A program made the translations under genes and the position numbers. Below the pieces are notes generated by a model. That model made no database searches and was not told where the DNA came from. It was given only the letters and a program-made list of their open reading frames with translations. A stretch of DNA of 64,000 nt from Phnomibacter ginsenosidimutans (GTDB lineage Bacteria; Bacteroidota; Bacteroidia; Chitinophagales; Chitinophagaceae), in the NCBI RefSeq assembly GCF_009740285.1, contig NZ_CP046566.1:2786501-2850500 (forward strand), written 5' to 3'. Within the stretch, counting starts at the first letter, position 1; the number at the start of each line of letters is the position of its first letter. This document shows, one piece after another, positions 9,240-17,957 of this stretch.

Positions 9240-9780
9240 GGAAATGAATACCGACGTCGGACTACAGACCACGGACCACGGACTACCGACTACGGTCTAC
9301 GGACTACCGTCTTTCCGTCTTTCGGACTTCCCGACTTACCAACTCCCATTCAATAGATGCCGCAGCCGCTTCGGTCTGGACTTACAGCTTCCTGAGTCAG
9401 CATGACCTTTCTCCCCGACTACCGACTTCAGACTACGGTCTACGGTCTTTCCGACTTCCGGTCTTTCGGTCTTCCCGACTTCCCGTCTTATAACCCACCC
9501 CGGCCTGAAGGCCACCCCTCGCTTAAAGCGAGGCAGGCTCTCCAAGGAGGGGAGTAATCCGTCTCCGGACTACCAACTACCCACTCCGGACTTCCCGACT
9601 TTCGGTCTTCCAACTACCCTTCGACATCCCGATAGCTATCGGGATCAGGGATAGCAGTTTTCTCCCGACTTCCCGACTTTCCAACATACAAACCTTCCAA
9701 CTTACAAACTTTCCAACCTCCCAACCTTCCAACCTCCCAACCTTCCAACCTCCCAACCTTCCAACTACCACCCAACAACA
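9240..9780. repeat. Low-complexity intergenic repeat block 1 (GACTAC / CCGACTT / CCAACCTT types)
   Basis: The block consists of degenerate tandem words such as GACTACCGACTACGG, TCCCGACTTTC and CCTTCCAACCTCCCAA, the last being nearly perfect 10-mers at about 9710-9770. ORFs across it are meaningless heptad-like strings (for example GGWKVGRLEGWEVG on the minus strand). It shares words with two further blocks at 11036-11365 and 13245-13535, so it is a dispersed intergenic repeat family of this genome. It includes one copy of the CCCTTCGACAT...CAGGG element. Confidence 0.85.
9618..9656. repeat. CCCTTCGACAT...ATCAGGG element with a 20-bp perfect palindrome
   Basis: The element is CCCTTCGAC, then the perfect palindrome ATCCCGATAGCTATCGGGAT (9626-9645), then CAGGGATAGC. 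The same element recurs at 11212-11249, and a shorter version (CCCTTCGACATGCTCAGGGTAGC) at 11129, 13279, 13335 and 13400. The palindrome could form a strong hairpin on either strand. Confidence 0.85.
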
Positions 9781-9807
9781 AAAATGCCGCCCCAAATGGA
9801 GCGGCAT
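9779..9807 (-). terminator. Rho-independent terminator after the coiled-coil gene
   Basis: On the minus strand this reads ATGCCGC, then a 10-nt loop region, then GCGGCAT followed by TTTTTG. The 7-bp perfect stem plus T-run lies 24 bp beyond the stop of the minus-strand gene at 9831. Confidence 0.8.
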
Positions 9808-9830
9808 GCTGCTGTGTAGAGATGCTAGCC

Positions 9831-10241
9831 TTACAGCGCTGCCTTGCGGGTTTGTACCGCGGCAATGAACACATCTATTTCGGCCACTTGCTTTTCGAGC
9901 TGGCCCAGCTCCATTTCTTTTTCCAGCAGGGCCACACTGCCGTAGTCGTCTTGCCGCTCGGTGAGCAAAAACTGGCGGTATTCCAGCTTCTTCTTTTTCA
10001 CCTCGGCTTCTTCTTTGGCGGGGCCTTCGGGCAGGCTGCCAATGATGCTGGCGTAGGCGGCTATTTCGGCATTTACGGCCGAGAGCTCGGTGGCTATTTC
10101 CACGCTGCTTTCGGCATAGTTGGCCTGCTGCCGCTGAATGCTGGTTTGCCGAAATTGTACATCGGCTTTTTCCTTGTTGGCAATGGCCAGTACCGCATCA
10201 CATTCTTGTACGGTGGCCAGTTGAGCTACTGAGTAGGTCAT
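9831..10241 (-). CDS. Small coiled-coil hypothetical protein
   Basis: This 136 aa acidic, Ala/Glu/Gln-rich protein has no signal peptide, membrane segment or recognised motif. The composition (runs such as EEAEVKKKKLEYRQF and LEKEMELGQLEKQVAEID) predicts two long amphipathic helices forming a coiled coil, so a structural or adaptor role is possible. It is read away from the XRE gene upstream on the same strand (111 bp gap) and is followed by a good terminator, which supports it being a real gene. Reverse-strand ORFs of equal length overlap it but lack such support. I do not recognise the family. Confidence 0.65.
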   Translation of the reverse strand: MTYSVAQLATVQECDAVLAIANKEKADVQFRQTSIQRQQANYAESSVEIATELSAVNAEIAAYASIIGSLPEGPAKEEAEVKKKKLEYRQFLLTERQDDYGSVALLEKEMELGQLEKQVAEIDVFIAAVQTRKAAL

Positions 10242-10352
10242 GGGGTGTGTTTTTTAAATGGTAAAACAATACCCCGAAACTATAGCCGCCCAAAAACAGA
10301 ACGCATACGGTATTTACGCAATCAAATTCCGTAGAAATACCCTGCCTGTACA

Positions 10353-10856
10353 CTACTCCAAAGCAGCATTCAGCCCGGCTACCAAACTCCTGAGGGCTTC
10401 CAGGCGGGCTTTGGTATCTGCTATGGCCCCTGCCCCATGCAGGTGGAGGCGCTGCTGCACGGCCAGTTGCTGCAGCTCCAGCCACAGGCGCTGGCGTTGG
10501 GGCAGGTCGGGGCCCCGTTGTAGTTCCAGCAGTATCCACTGCTGCAGCCGGTACAGTTGTGCAAAGCGTACTTCCTGCTGCTGCAGCTTGCGTTGGGTAG
10601 CAAAATATTGGTATTCAGCACGGTGCAGGCGCTTTCGCAGCCGCTTGGCCTCCTCGGGCTGTAATGCAGGCCTGGCGGGCGTTTCAATACTGTTGAGCTG
10701 CTGCTGTATGGCCACCAGGGCTTTAAAATGCCGGGCGGGCAGGTTGCGTTTGCCTTGCAAAGACATACTTAGAAAACTCTTGCTGATGCCGAGGTAGCTG
10801 GATAGCTGTGCAATGCTCAGGCCCATCTGTTTGGCCAACTCTTCTATCAGGTTCAT
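10353..10856 (-). CDS. XRE-type helix-turn-helix regulator with coiled-coil C-terminus
   Basis: This 167 aa protein has an N-terminal lambda-repressor-like HTH at about residues 5-45 (MGLSIAQLSSYLGISKSFLS, then GKRNLPARH). The remainder is Gln/Leu/Arg-rich and helical, probably for dimerisation. It contains no cytoplasmic sensor or peptidase motif. Its upstream region carries at least five CGTTCACA half-sites (10898-10989), including a perfect inverted repeat, so autoregulation is likely. The coiled-coil gene at 9831 follows on the same strand and may be co-transcribed. The target of this regulator beyond its own promoter is unknown. Confidence 0.8.
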   Translation of the reverse strand: MNLIEELAKQMGLSIAQLSSYLGISKSFLSMSLQGKRNLPARHFKALVAIQQQLNSIETPARPALQPEEAKRLRKRLHRAEYQYFATQRKLQQQEVRFAQLYRLQQWILLELQRGPDLPQRQRLWLELQQLAVQQRLHLHGAGAIADTKARLEALRSLVAGLNAALE

Positions 10857-10897
10857 GCGGTGGGTGTGTGATGATAAAAAGCCCCAACGATCAACGT

Positions 10898-10989
10898 TGT
10901 GAACAAAAAATTACAGCAAAACAAAACGTTCACAAAGTTGTGAACGAAAAAAGTGTGAACGTTTCATTTGGAAAAAAATTTCGTTCACA
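10898..10989. promoter_or_regulatory. Cluster of CGTTCACA operator half-sites upstream of the XRE gene
   Basis: A perfect inverted repeat CGTTCACA-AAGT-TGTGAACG lies at 10927-10946. Further half-sites are TGTGAAC at 10898-10904, TGTGAACG at 10954-10961 and CGTTCACA at 10982-10989. All fall within 42-133 bp upstream of the XRE start at 10856. Their density in an otherwise A-rich promoter region indicates a regulator binding array, most simply for the XRE protein itself. Confidence 0.65.
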
Positions 10990-11035
10990 AAACGGGCTGG
11001 TGGGGAAGGAATGGGGATGGGTGATTAGTAATTAG

Positions 11036-11365
11036 GGATTGGAGATGAGGGGCTGGCGGTCTACCGACCACGGACCACGGACTACGGACTACCGTCTTCC
11101 CCGACTTTCCGTCTTTCCGTCTTATCTACCCTTCGACTTGCTCAGGGTAGCAATCTTCTTCGGACTACGGACTACCGTCTTCCCCGACTTTCGGTTTTTC
11201 CGTCTTATCTACCCTTCGACATCCCGATAGCTATCGGGATCAGGGTAGCAATCTTCTACAGACTACGGACTACCGTCTTCCCCGACTTTCGGTTTTTCCG
11301 TCTTTCGGACTTTCAGTCTTCCCGACTTTCCAACCTCCCAACCTACAAACCTCCCAACCATCCCC
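11036..11365. repeat. Low-complexity intergenic repeat block 2
   Basis: These are the same word families as block 1 (CGGACTACGGACTACCG, CCGACTTTCCGTCTTTCCG). They include a short internal duplication: the segment CTACCCTTCGAC...CAGGGTAGCAATCTTCT occurs at about 11127-11160 and again at about 11210-11260. The second copy carries the 20-bp palindrome at 11221-11240. No gene is seen. Confidence 0.85.
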
Positions 11366-12223
11366 CTACCCAACCGTGCATTTATAACCCTTGCCGGGGA
11401 TGTTGATGATTTTTAGCGTGGGGTCATCAGCCAATTTTTTGCGCAGTTTAGACACCAACACATCCACATTTTTACTGATAACGACCAGCCCGGCATCTTC
11501 CCAAATCTCCTTCATCAGTCTTTCCCTTTCTACCACCTGGTGCATGTTCTGTGCAAACAGGTTAAGTGCTTTGGTTTCTTTTGCTGAGAGTGGTATTTGC
11601 TTGTCGCCAATGCTGAGTACATGGCTACCGGTATACAATTGAAAGCGGCCCAACGGCAGGTAGTTCATGGTTTCAGGTACCAACAGCGGCGCTGCGGGCT
11701 TGCGCAACCTGCCTTTCAGATAATAGCCGCCAATGGCCAAAGGAATCAGCAACAACAGCCACCACCAGCGATGGGTGGTATTGCTGGGCAAAAATTCAAG
11801 TTCTATGATGTAGCAAGCTTCTTGTAAAGTGCGGCCCCGGCAAGGCGTCAAATCGGTGGCTTGTTTGTTGATTTCAAAGGCCAGAATCGTTCCCTTTTGG
11901 GCACAGTTTCTCACATTCACGATGTAATGATTGGCCACCCCGTCTTGCTCAAACGTTCGTTGTACCAAATTGATGAGTGAGTCTGACACAAAACTGAAGT
12001 CGTGCTGAAAAGAAAGCTGATAGGTATTCTCATGCAATTGCTTCACCGGTAGCACCCGGGAGGTAGAATCTTTGGCCGTCAGCAATAACTGGTGGCCTAT
12101 TTCACGAAGTACCACTTCCAAATGCTTTGCTGGCAGCTGCTCTTTTTTATTGATACATGCAACAGCAGTTGTTATCAGTACCATCAGGAGGAATACATTG
12201 GCAATAAAAACCCGTGGCTTCAT
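11366..12223 (-). CDS. Membrane-anchored winged-helix transcriptional regulator (ToxR-like topology)
   Basis: Counting from ATG 12223 the protein is about 285 aa. I prefer this start because it gives a clean N-terminal hydrophobic segment (MKPRVFIANVFLLMVLITTA); a start at 12280 would add 19 residues. About 125 aa of extracytoplasmic domain with three Cys follow, then a second membrane segment (WWWLLLLIPLAIGGYYL) and a C-terminal OmpR/PhoB-type winged helix (LSAKETKALNLFAQN, then SKNVDVLVSKLRKKL and GKGYKC). The order periplasmic sensor, membrane helix, cytoplasmic DNA-binding domain would let it act as a one-component membrane regulator. The signal and targets are not visible. The divergent secreted protein at 12376 is a candidate target. 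Confidence 0.8.
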   Translation of the reverse strand: MKPRVFIANVFLLMVLITTAVACINKKEQLPAKHLEVVLREIGHQLLLTAKDSTSRVLPVKQLHENTYQLSFQHDFSFVSDSLINLVQRTFEQDGVANHYIVNVRNCAQKGTILAFEINKQATDLTPCRGRTLQEACYIIELEFLPSNTTHRWWWLLLLIPLAIGGYYLKGRLRKPAAPLLVPETMNYLPLGRFQLYTGSHVLSIGDKQIPLSAKETKALNLFAQNMHQVVERERLMKEIWEDAGLVVISKNVDVLVSKLRKKLADDPTLKIINIPGKGYKCTVG

Positions 12224-12375
12224 GTGTGCAAAATAGTTGATAAAGCCGCTGGCAGATGGCTTTACCAAGGTTTTACGCATCCTTTACCTCTTTTTACGGC
12301 AAAAAATGTTGCTGCTACGCAAATGACCGATAGTTTCGGGACATCATTTCATCCATCACCCATACATTCATCACT

Positions 12376-13128
12376 ATGAAAATCTATTCATCTGCATTTG
12401 TACTCCTGTTTCTTCCTTTGGCCATTGAGGTGGCGAATGAGTCTACCCTAGTACAGCACAGTGCGGTAGCTACACCGCAGGAGCATCTGCTGCCCCTGCA
12501 AGCCCCAACGGATGCAGAAAGCATGGCTTTCATTTCTTCGGATGCAGGCAACACCTGGCAGGAAACCACTGCCATACCTCCTGCAATAGCGCAGCAAACT
12601 GCTGGCAATAAGCAGGTGCAGTCGGCCGGCGTTATTATTGCTACCGGCCAACTGGGCATCAAGCGTTCTACAGATAATGGGGCACATTGGGAATGGGTCA
12701 TCAGCGAAGGCGGTGTAGGCATAGACGTAGCCAAGATCAACGGAGGTTTTGCTGCTATTACCTTCAGTACGCAGTCACATACAAGAAGAATCAGGGTTTC
12801 TTACGACGGAGGCATTAACTGGCAGCCTATTGACGAAGCACTGCAGCCGGCATCCACCCAAAGGTCTATCAACAATCTATTTACGCTGGCCAAGCAATCC
12901 TATTCGGCCAGCCATCCCAACAATGCACCGCTGCCCGAGGAAGCCATGATTAGTTCCATTATTGAAGTGGAGGGCAACTTCTATTGTGGTCATCCCAAAG
13001 GCGTTTTCAAATCGGCCGATAAGGGCAAAACATGGCAGTTGTTGCTTCCGTCAAAAGCAGGAAAGGTCTATACCTTATCTGTTTTGGGGAAACAGATCTA
13101 TGCCGTACCCCGCCATGGAGGATGTTGA
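12376..13128 (+). CDS. Secreted Asp-box (BNR/sortilin-like) repeat protein
   Basis: This 250 aa protein begins with a hydrophobic signal segment (MKIYSSAFVLLFLPLAI). It contains repeated Asp-box motifs of the S-x-D-x-G-x-x-W type: SSDAGNTWQ (about 54), STDNGAHWE (about 95), SYDGGINWQ (about 143) and SADKGKTWQ (about 217). Such motifs cap blades of beta-propellers in sialidases and the photosystem-II-stability/sortilin-like families. Four boxes in 250 aa is short for a full propeller, and no catalytic residues are recognisable, so enzymatic function is doubtful. It lies divergent to the membrane regulator at 11366 and is followed by a strong hairpin. Confidence 0.75.
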   Translation: MKIYSSAFVLLFLPLAIEVANESTLVQHSAVATPQEHLLPLQAPTDAESMAFISSDAGNTWQETTAIPPAIAQQTAGNKQVQSAGVIIATGQLGIKRSTDNGAHWEWVISEGGVGIDVAKINGGFAAITFSTQSHTRRIRVSYDGGINWQPIDEALQPASTQRSINNLFTLAKQSYSASHPNNAPLPEEAMISSIIEVEGNFYCGHPKGVFKSADKGKTWQLLLPSKAGKVYTLSVLGKQIYAVPRHGGC

Positions 13129-13158
13129 GTTACATGAAGCCGACTATTGCTATCTGAT

Positions 13159-13188
13159 ACAAATGCCCCGAATAATCGGGGCATTTGT
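13159..13188 (+). terminator. 13-bp perfect hairpin after the Asp-box gene
   Basis: The sequence is ACAAATGCCCCGA, loop ATAA, TCGGGGCATTTGT. The stem is long and perfect, lies 30 bp beyond the stop at 13128 and has a short T stretch within its 3' arm. It would be symmetric on both strands. Confidence 0.7.
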
Positions 13189-13244
13189 ATGTACATCATC
13201 TGCTACTGTGTATGTGTGTGATGCTGATGCCATTTGTAAATGAT

Positions 13245-13535
13245 GTACAAGCTCTCTGACTACCGACTACGGACTCCCCCCTTCGACATGCTCAGGGTAG
13301 CAGTTTTCTCCGGACTACCGACTACGGACTCCCCCCCTTCGACATGCTCAGGGTAGCAGTTTTCTCCGGACTTCCGACTACAGACGACCAACTTACCTAC
13401 CCTTCGACATGCTCAGGGTAGCTGTCTTCTACCGACAACTGACTACGGACTTTCCGACTTTCCCGACTTCCCCGACTTTCCCGACTTCCCCGACTTCCCC
13501 GACTTTCCCGACTTCCGGTCTTTTTCCCCAGCAAC
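13245..13535. repeat. Low-complexity intergenic repeat block 3 with tandem 57-58 bp duplication
   Basis: A unit of about 57 bp (GACTACCGACTACGGACT, a C-run, CTTCGACATGCTCAGGGTAGC, AGTTTTCTCCGG) occurs twice back to back at about 13256-13370. A third copy of its core lies at 13400-13422, and CCGACTTTCC runs continue up to 13520. The CCCTTCGACATGCTCAGGG core can fold as an imperfect hairpin. The C-run differs by one base between the two copies. No gene is seen. Confidence 0.85.
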
Positions 13536-13565
13536 AAAAAAACCGCTCCTGCAAGAGGAGCGGTT
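13534..13565 (-). terminator. Rho-independent terminator of rpoB
   Basis: On the minus strand this reads AACCGCTCCT, loop CTTGC, AGGAGCGGTT, then TTTTTTG. It is a 10-bp perfect stem with T-run 28 bp after the rpoB stop. It shows that the transcript ends here rather than running into rpoC. Confidence 0.9.
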
Positions 13566-13592
13566 GTATGCTGAGGTTAACAGAGCTGTCGA

Positions 13593-16500
13593 TTAATCGA
13601 ACTTCATGTCGAGACCGAGACCACGCAATTCGTGGATCAACACGTTGAAGCTTTCTGGCACACCCGGACGAGGGATGTTGTCGCCTTTTACAATCGCTTC
13701 ATATGTTTTGGCACGGCCAATAATGTCATCCGACTTAATGGTGAGCAATTCCTGCAGGATGTTGGCAGCACCGTATGCTTCCAGTGCCCACACTTCCATT
13801 TCACCAAAACGCTGACCACCAAACTGTGCTTTACCACCCAGCGGCTGCTGTGTAATCAAGCTGTACGGTCCGATAGAACGGGCGTGCATCTTATCATCCA
13901 CCATGTGGTGCAGTTTAATCATGTAGATCACACCCACGGTAGCTTTCTGGTCAAAGCGGTCGCCGGTTTCACCATCGTACAGGTAAGTGTGTCCGAAAGT
14001 GGGCAAACCAGCCTTAGTGATGTAGTCGGCAATTTCGTCGGTAGAAGCACCATCGAAAATTGGCGTGGCAAAACGGAGGCCCAATTGCTTACCAGCCCAA
14101 CCCAGTACAGTTTCATAAATCTGACCGAGGTTCATACGGCTAGGTACACCCAGCGGGTTCAGTACGATGTCTACAGGCGTACCATCTTCGAGGAATGGCA
14201 TGTCTTCGTGGCGAACGATTTTGGCTACGATACCCTTGTTACCGTGGCGGCCCGCCATTTTATCACCTACTTTCAACTTACGTTTTACACCGAGGTAAAC
14301 CTTAGCCAGTTTCAGCACACCTGCAGGCAATTCGTCACCAATGCTGATGTTGAATTTCTCCCGCTTGTAACGGCCCAGTTCTTCGTTGTACTTGATGGTA
14401 TAGTTGTGCAGCAACTGGTTGATGAGTTCATCTACATGCTCATCACCTGTCCAGCCCAATGGGTTCACGTTTTGGAAGTCGATTTGGCTGATGTTCTTTT
14501 GGTTGAACTTCACGCCCTTGCCAATCAGCACTTCACCAAAGTTGTTGCTTACACCTGCGCTGGTTTTGTTGCCGAGCAACACCTGCAGTTTTTCGAGCAA
14601 CAGGTCTTTGATATCCTGCTCATTCTTCTCGTGAATCTTCTCTACTTTTTCCAGTGCGGCTTTTTCACGCACCTTGCTGTTCTTGTCTTTTTTGGTACGC
14701 TGGAAGAGCTTCTTGTTGATCACCACACCTTCAGTACCGCTTGGTGCTTTCAGTGAAGCATCTTTGGCATCGCCGGCTTTGTCGCCGAAGATGGCACGGA
14801 GGAGTTTCTCTTCCGGAGTAGGATCGCTTTCACCTTTAGGAGTGATTTTACCAATCAGGATATCGCCTTCTTTTACCATCGCACCAATACGGATGATACC
14901 GTTTTCGTCGAGGTCTTTGGTGGCTTCTTCGCTTACGTTAGGAATATCTGGTGTCAGTTCTTCTTCACCCAGCTTGGTGTCGCGAACTTCCAATTCGTAT
15001 TCGTCGATGTGTACAGAAGTAAACAAGTCTTCGCTCACAATGCGTTCGCTGATTACGATGGCATCTTCGAAGTTGTAACCCTTCCAAGGCATGAAGGCCA
15101 CTTTCAGGTTGCGACCGAGGGCCAGTTCGCCATCCCGTACACCATAACCTTCTGTCAGGAAGTCGCCGGCTTTTACTGTCTGGCCTTTTTTCACAGCCGG
15201 ACGGTGGTTGATGCTGGTACCCTGGTTGGTTTTGATGAACTTGGTGAGCTTGTATACTTTCAGGTCATCATCAAAACTGATGTGACGCTGCTCGTCGTTG
15301 CGGCTGTAACGTACATGGATTTCAGTAGCGTCTACAAATTCTACCACGCCATCACCTTCTGCAGTGATTTGCACACGGCTGTCACGGGCAGCTTTGCCTT
15401 CGAAGCCAGTACCTACAATTGGAGCCTCGGGCTTCAGCAATGGTACGGCCTGGCGTTGCATGTTTGATCCCATCAGGGCACGGTTGGCGTCATCATGCTC
15501 CAAGAAAGGAATGAGTGATGCAGACAAACCTACAATCTGGTTGGGGGCAACGTCCATGTATTCTACCTCATTCTTTTCCAGAATGGGGAAGTCACCTGTT
15601 TGGCGGCTGATGATGCGATCTTCTGCAAAGTTGCCATCGTCCTTCAGTTCAGAATTGGCCTGGGCAATTTTCGCGGTATCTTCTTCTTCCGCACTCAGGA
15701 ACTTGAGTTTTTTCACGTCTACCTTACCCTCTTGTACTGGGTGGTAAGGCGTTTCGATAAAGCCCATGTCATTGATCTTGGCGTGTACGCAAAGCGTAGA
15801 AATCAGACCAATGTTTGGACCTTCCGGCGTTTCGATGGTACACAAACGACCGTAGTGGCTGTAGTGTACGTCACGAACTTCGAAGCCGGCACGTTCGCGG
15901 CTCAAACCACCTGGTCCGAGGGCAGAAATACGACGCTTGTGCGTAATTTCTGACAGTGGGTTGGTTTGGTCGAGGAACTGCGACAGCTGAGAGGTACCAA
16001 AGAATGAGTTGATCACTGAGCTCAACGTACGGGCGTCGATCAGGTCAACAGGGGTAAATACTTCGTTATCACGAACGTTCATACGTTCACGAATGGTACG
16101 GGCCATACGGGCCAGACCTACACCAAACTGTGCATACAACTGCTCGCCTACGGTACGTACACGACGGTTGCTCAGGTGGTCGATGTCATCAATTTCAGCC
16201 TTACCGTTGGTGAGTTTCACCAGGTATTTTACGATGGAAATGATGTCTTCTTTGGTCAGTACCTTTTTGGTAATAGGATAGTTGAGGCCCAGCTTGCGGT
16301 TGATTTTGTAACGACCTACTTCGCCGAGATCATAACGCTTATCGCTGAAGAACAACTTGTCGATGATACCACGGGCAGTTTCGTTGTCCGGCGCATCGCT
16401 ACCACGCAACTGGCGGTAGATGTGCTGTACGGCTTCCAGTTCACTGTTCGAAGTATCCTTATTCAGCGTATTGTAAATGATAGCAAAATCACCACCCACG

Positions 16501-17396
16501 TCTTCTTTCTGTACAAACAGGCTCTTGATGCCCATTTCCAGAATTTCTTCCAGTGATTTTTCGTCAAGTACACTGTCGCGTTCCATCAACACTTCGTTAC
16601 GCTCCAGGCTCACTACTTCACCGGTATCCTCATCCACAAAGTCTTCTACCCAGCTGCGGAGTACACGGGCAGCCAGCTTACGACCCACGAGGGTTTTGAT
16701 AGATTTTTTATCGATGTTGATTTCATCGGCCATGCCAAACAACTCCAGAATGGATTTGTCGGTTTCGAAACCGATAGAACGCAACAGGGTGGTTACGGGG
16801 AACTTTTTCTTACGGTCGATGTACGCATACATCACGTTGTTGATGTCGGTCGCAAATTCCATCCAGGCACCCTTGAAAGGAATTACACGGGCACTGTAGA
16901 TTTTGGTACCGTTGGGGTGCAGGCTCTGGCCAAAGAATACACCGGGACTACGGTGCAACTGGCTTACCACTACACGCTCCGCACCGTTGATCACGAAAGT
17001 ACCACGGGGAGTCATGTACGGAATGTTGCCCAAAAACACATCCTGAACGATGGTCTGGAAATCGATATGCTCTTCATCGTTACAGCTCAAACGCAGCTTA
17101 GCCTTCAGGGGCACAGCGTACGTAAGGCCACGCTCCATACACTCATCGAGAGAGTAGCGGGGCGGATCGATAAAGTAGTCGAGGAATTCCAGCACGAAGA
17201 TGTTGCGGGTATCGCTGATTGGGAAGTTTTCCTTGAACACCCGGAAAAGGCCTTCATTGTTCCTTTTGTCGGGCGTGGTTTCCAGCTGGAAAAACTCTTT
17301 AAACGATTGAATCTGAATTGCCAGAAGGTCAGGAGACTCGGCGAGGTTTTTGGCTTTGCCGAAGTTGATCCTGTTGGTCAGTTGTGTTGAAGACAT
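13593..17396 (-). CDS. rpoB: DNA-directed RNA polymerase subunit beta
   Basis: The 1267 aa beta subunit is complete. The rifampicin-pocket region is fully canonical ([19 protein letters not shown], then [17 protein letters not shown]), so the sequence predicts no rifampicin resistance. The C-terminal signature [20 protein letters not shown] and the GRHGNKG motif are present. A Bacteroidota-type promoter lies about 150 bp upstream, and a strong terminator follows the stop. Neither rplJ/rplL upstream nor rpoC downstream is present: the neighbours are a divergent DUF2256 gene and intergenic repeats. That is unusual, because rpoB and rpoC are adjacent in nearly all bacteria. Large antisense ORFs within it are codon shadows. 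Confidence 0.98.
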   Translation of the reverse strand: MSSTQLTNRINFGKAKNLAESPDLLAIQIQSFKEFFQLETTPDKRNNEGLFRVFKENFPISDTRNIFVLEFLDYFIDPPRYSLDECMERGLTYAVPLKAKLRLSCNDEEHIDFQTIVQDVFLGNIPYMTPRGTFVINGAERVVVSQLHRSPGVFFGQSLHPNGTKIYSARVIPFKGAWMEFATDINNVMYAYIDRKKKFPVTTLLRSIGFETDKSILELFGMADEINIDKKSIKTLVGRKLAARVLRSWVEDFVDEDTGEVVSLERNEVLMERDSVLDEKSLEEILEMGIKSLFVQKEDVGGDFAIIYNTLNKDTSNSELEAVQHIYRQLRGSDAPDNETARGIIDKLFFSDKRYDLGEVGRYKINRKLGLNYPITKKVLTKEDIISIVKYLVKLTNGKAEIDDIDHLSNRRVRTVGEQLYAQFGVGLARMARTIRERMNVRDNEVFTPVDLIDARTLSSVINSFFGTSQLSQFLDQTNPLSEITHKRRISALGPGGLSRERAGFEVRDVHYSHYGRLCTIETPEGPNIGLISTLCVHAKINDMGFIETPYHPVQEGKVDVKKLKFLSAEEEDTAKIAQANSELKDDGNFAEDRIISRQTGDFPILEKNEVEYMDVAPNQIVGLSASLIPFLEHDDANRALMGSNMQRQAVPLLKPEAPIVGTGFEGKAARDSRVQITAEGDGVVEFVDATEIHVRYSRNDEQRHISFDDDLKVYKLTKFIKTNQGTSINHRPAVKKGQTVKAGDFLTEGYGVRDGELALGRNLKVAFMPWKGYNFEDAIVISERIVSEDLFTSVHIDEYELEVRDTKLGEEELTPDIPNVSEEATKDLDENGIIRIGAMVKEGDILIGKITPKGESDPTPEEKLLRAIFGDKAGDAKDASLKAPSGTEGVVINKKLFQRTKKDKNSKVREKAALEKVEKIHEKNEQDIKDLLLEKLQVLLGNKTSAGVSNNFGEVLIGKGVKFNQKNISQIDFQNVNPLGWTGDEHVDELINQLLHNYTIKYNEELGRYKREKFNISIGDELPAGVLKLAKVYLGVKRKLKVGDKMAGRHGNKGIVAKIVRHEDMPFLEDGTPVDIVLNPLGVPSRMNLGQIYETVLGWAGKQLGLRFATPIFDGASTDEIADYITKAGLPTFGHTYLYDGETGDRFDQKATVGVIYMIKLHHMVDDKMHARSIGPYSLITQQPLGGKAQFGGQRFGEMEVWALEAYGAANILQELLTIKSDDIIGRAKTYEAIVKGDNIPRPGVPESFNVLIHELRGLGLDMKFD

Positions 17397-17443
17397 ATGC
17401 TAGAACCTGTTTTTTGCTGTTCGTTAGCCACATAAACACTGAG

Positions 17444-17469
17444 AGCTCTGCCAGCTAAGCCGGAGAGCT
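17444..17469 (-). promoter_or_regulatory. Hairpin in the rpoB leader
   Basis: The inverted repeat AGCTCT...AGAGCT, with an added CC/GG pairing, sits in the predicted untranslated leader of rpoB. On the minus strand no adequate T-run follows, so it is more likely a leader structure than a terminator. Confidence 0.35.
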
Positions 17470-17540
17470 TTTCTTGAAAACCATTAAGAATGAGCTAGTT
17501 GTGCTCCCAAAGTGTAAATGCCCTAATTTAAAAAGGATGG

Positions 17541-17572
17541 CAAAAGTAAGGGCGTAAACTCAATAATCCAAA
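17541..17572 (-). promoter_or_regulatory. Predicted Bacteroidota-type rpoB promoter
   Basis: On the minus strand TTTG (17569-17572), then 20 bp, then TACTTTTG (17541-17548) match the Bacteroidota primary sigma consensus TTTG-N19/20-TAnnTTTG. Transcription would start near 17535, giving a leader of about 140 nt. Confidence 0.6.
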
Positions 17573-17726
17573 ACCGCTTTGCCGCTGTGAGTAAATCCTT
17601 ACTGTCTGGCTGCAATTTAGGGGCTAAAGCGCATTTTTTGGCAAGTCGTTCACAAATAAGAACGGCGGCCAAATGAGGTCACTTTATTATGAACAAACTC
17701 TAAACCAATGGGTTATATAATAAAGT

Positions 17727-17888
17727 ATGGCCAGCTCTCATAAAAAATCTTTTTTGCCCCAGAAAACCTGTCTTACCTGTGGCCGGCCATTTACCTGGCG
17801 TAAAAAATGGGAAAAAGTATGGGATGAAGTAAAGTATTGCAGCGATGCCTGCCGGAAAAAGAAAAAAACGTCCTCTTCCCCATCCTAA
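17727..17888 (+). CDS. DUF2256 small zinc-finger-like protein
   Basis: This small gene encodes 53 aa with two CxxC-type pairs (CLTCGRPF and YCSDAC) and the conserved core [13 protein letters not shown], matching the DUF2256 family. In other genomes these proteins are often encoded beside cryptochrome/photolyase-related genes; none is seen here. The four Cys probably bind one zinc ion. ATG 17727 directly follows the right arm of a 10-bp inverted repeat (ACTTTATTAT at 17681-17690 and ATAATAAAGT at 17717-17726), which may be part of its promoter or a regulator site. Function is unknown. Confidence 0.85.
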   Translation: MASSHKKSFLPQKTCLTCGRPFTWRKKWEKVWDEVKYCSDACRKKKKTSSSPS

Positions 17889-17957
17889 AGGCTTATGACC
17901 ATACGCATATTACAGGGCAAAAATGCCCGGTAATTTGCCTCCCTAGATTGGTGTATT

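Noticed and set aside
9577-9874. ORFs through the repeat block with repeated GGWKVGRLEGWEVG-like peptides
   Set aside because: The peptide repeats only mirror the low-complexity DNA; no start signal, and one overlaps a terminator.
9240-13535. CRISPR array
   Set aside because: The repeats are degenerate, of variable length and without unique spacers of constant size; no cas genes are present.
13632-14756. 374-codon ORF antisense to rpoB
   Set aside because: It lies wholly inside rpoB, has no recognisable domain and is explained by codon bias of the conserved gene.
17440-17480. tRNA-like sequence in the rpoB leader (CCGGCTTAGCTGGCAGAGC on the minus strand)
   Set aside because: Only a D-arm-like piece is present; no anticodon arm, T arm or acceptor stem could be built.
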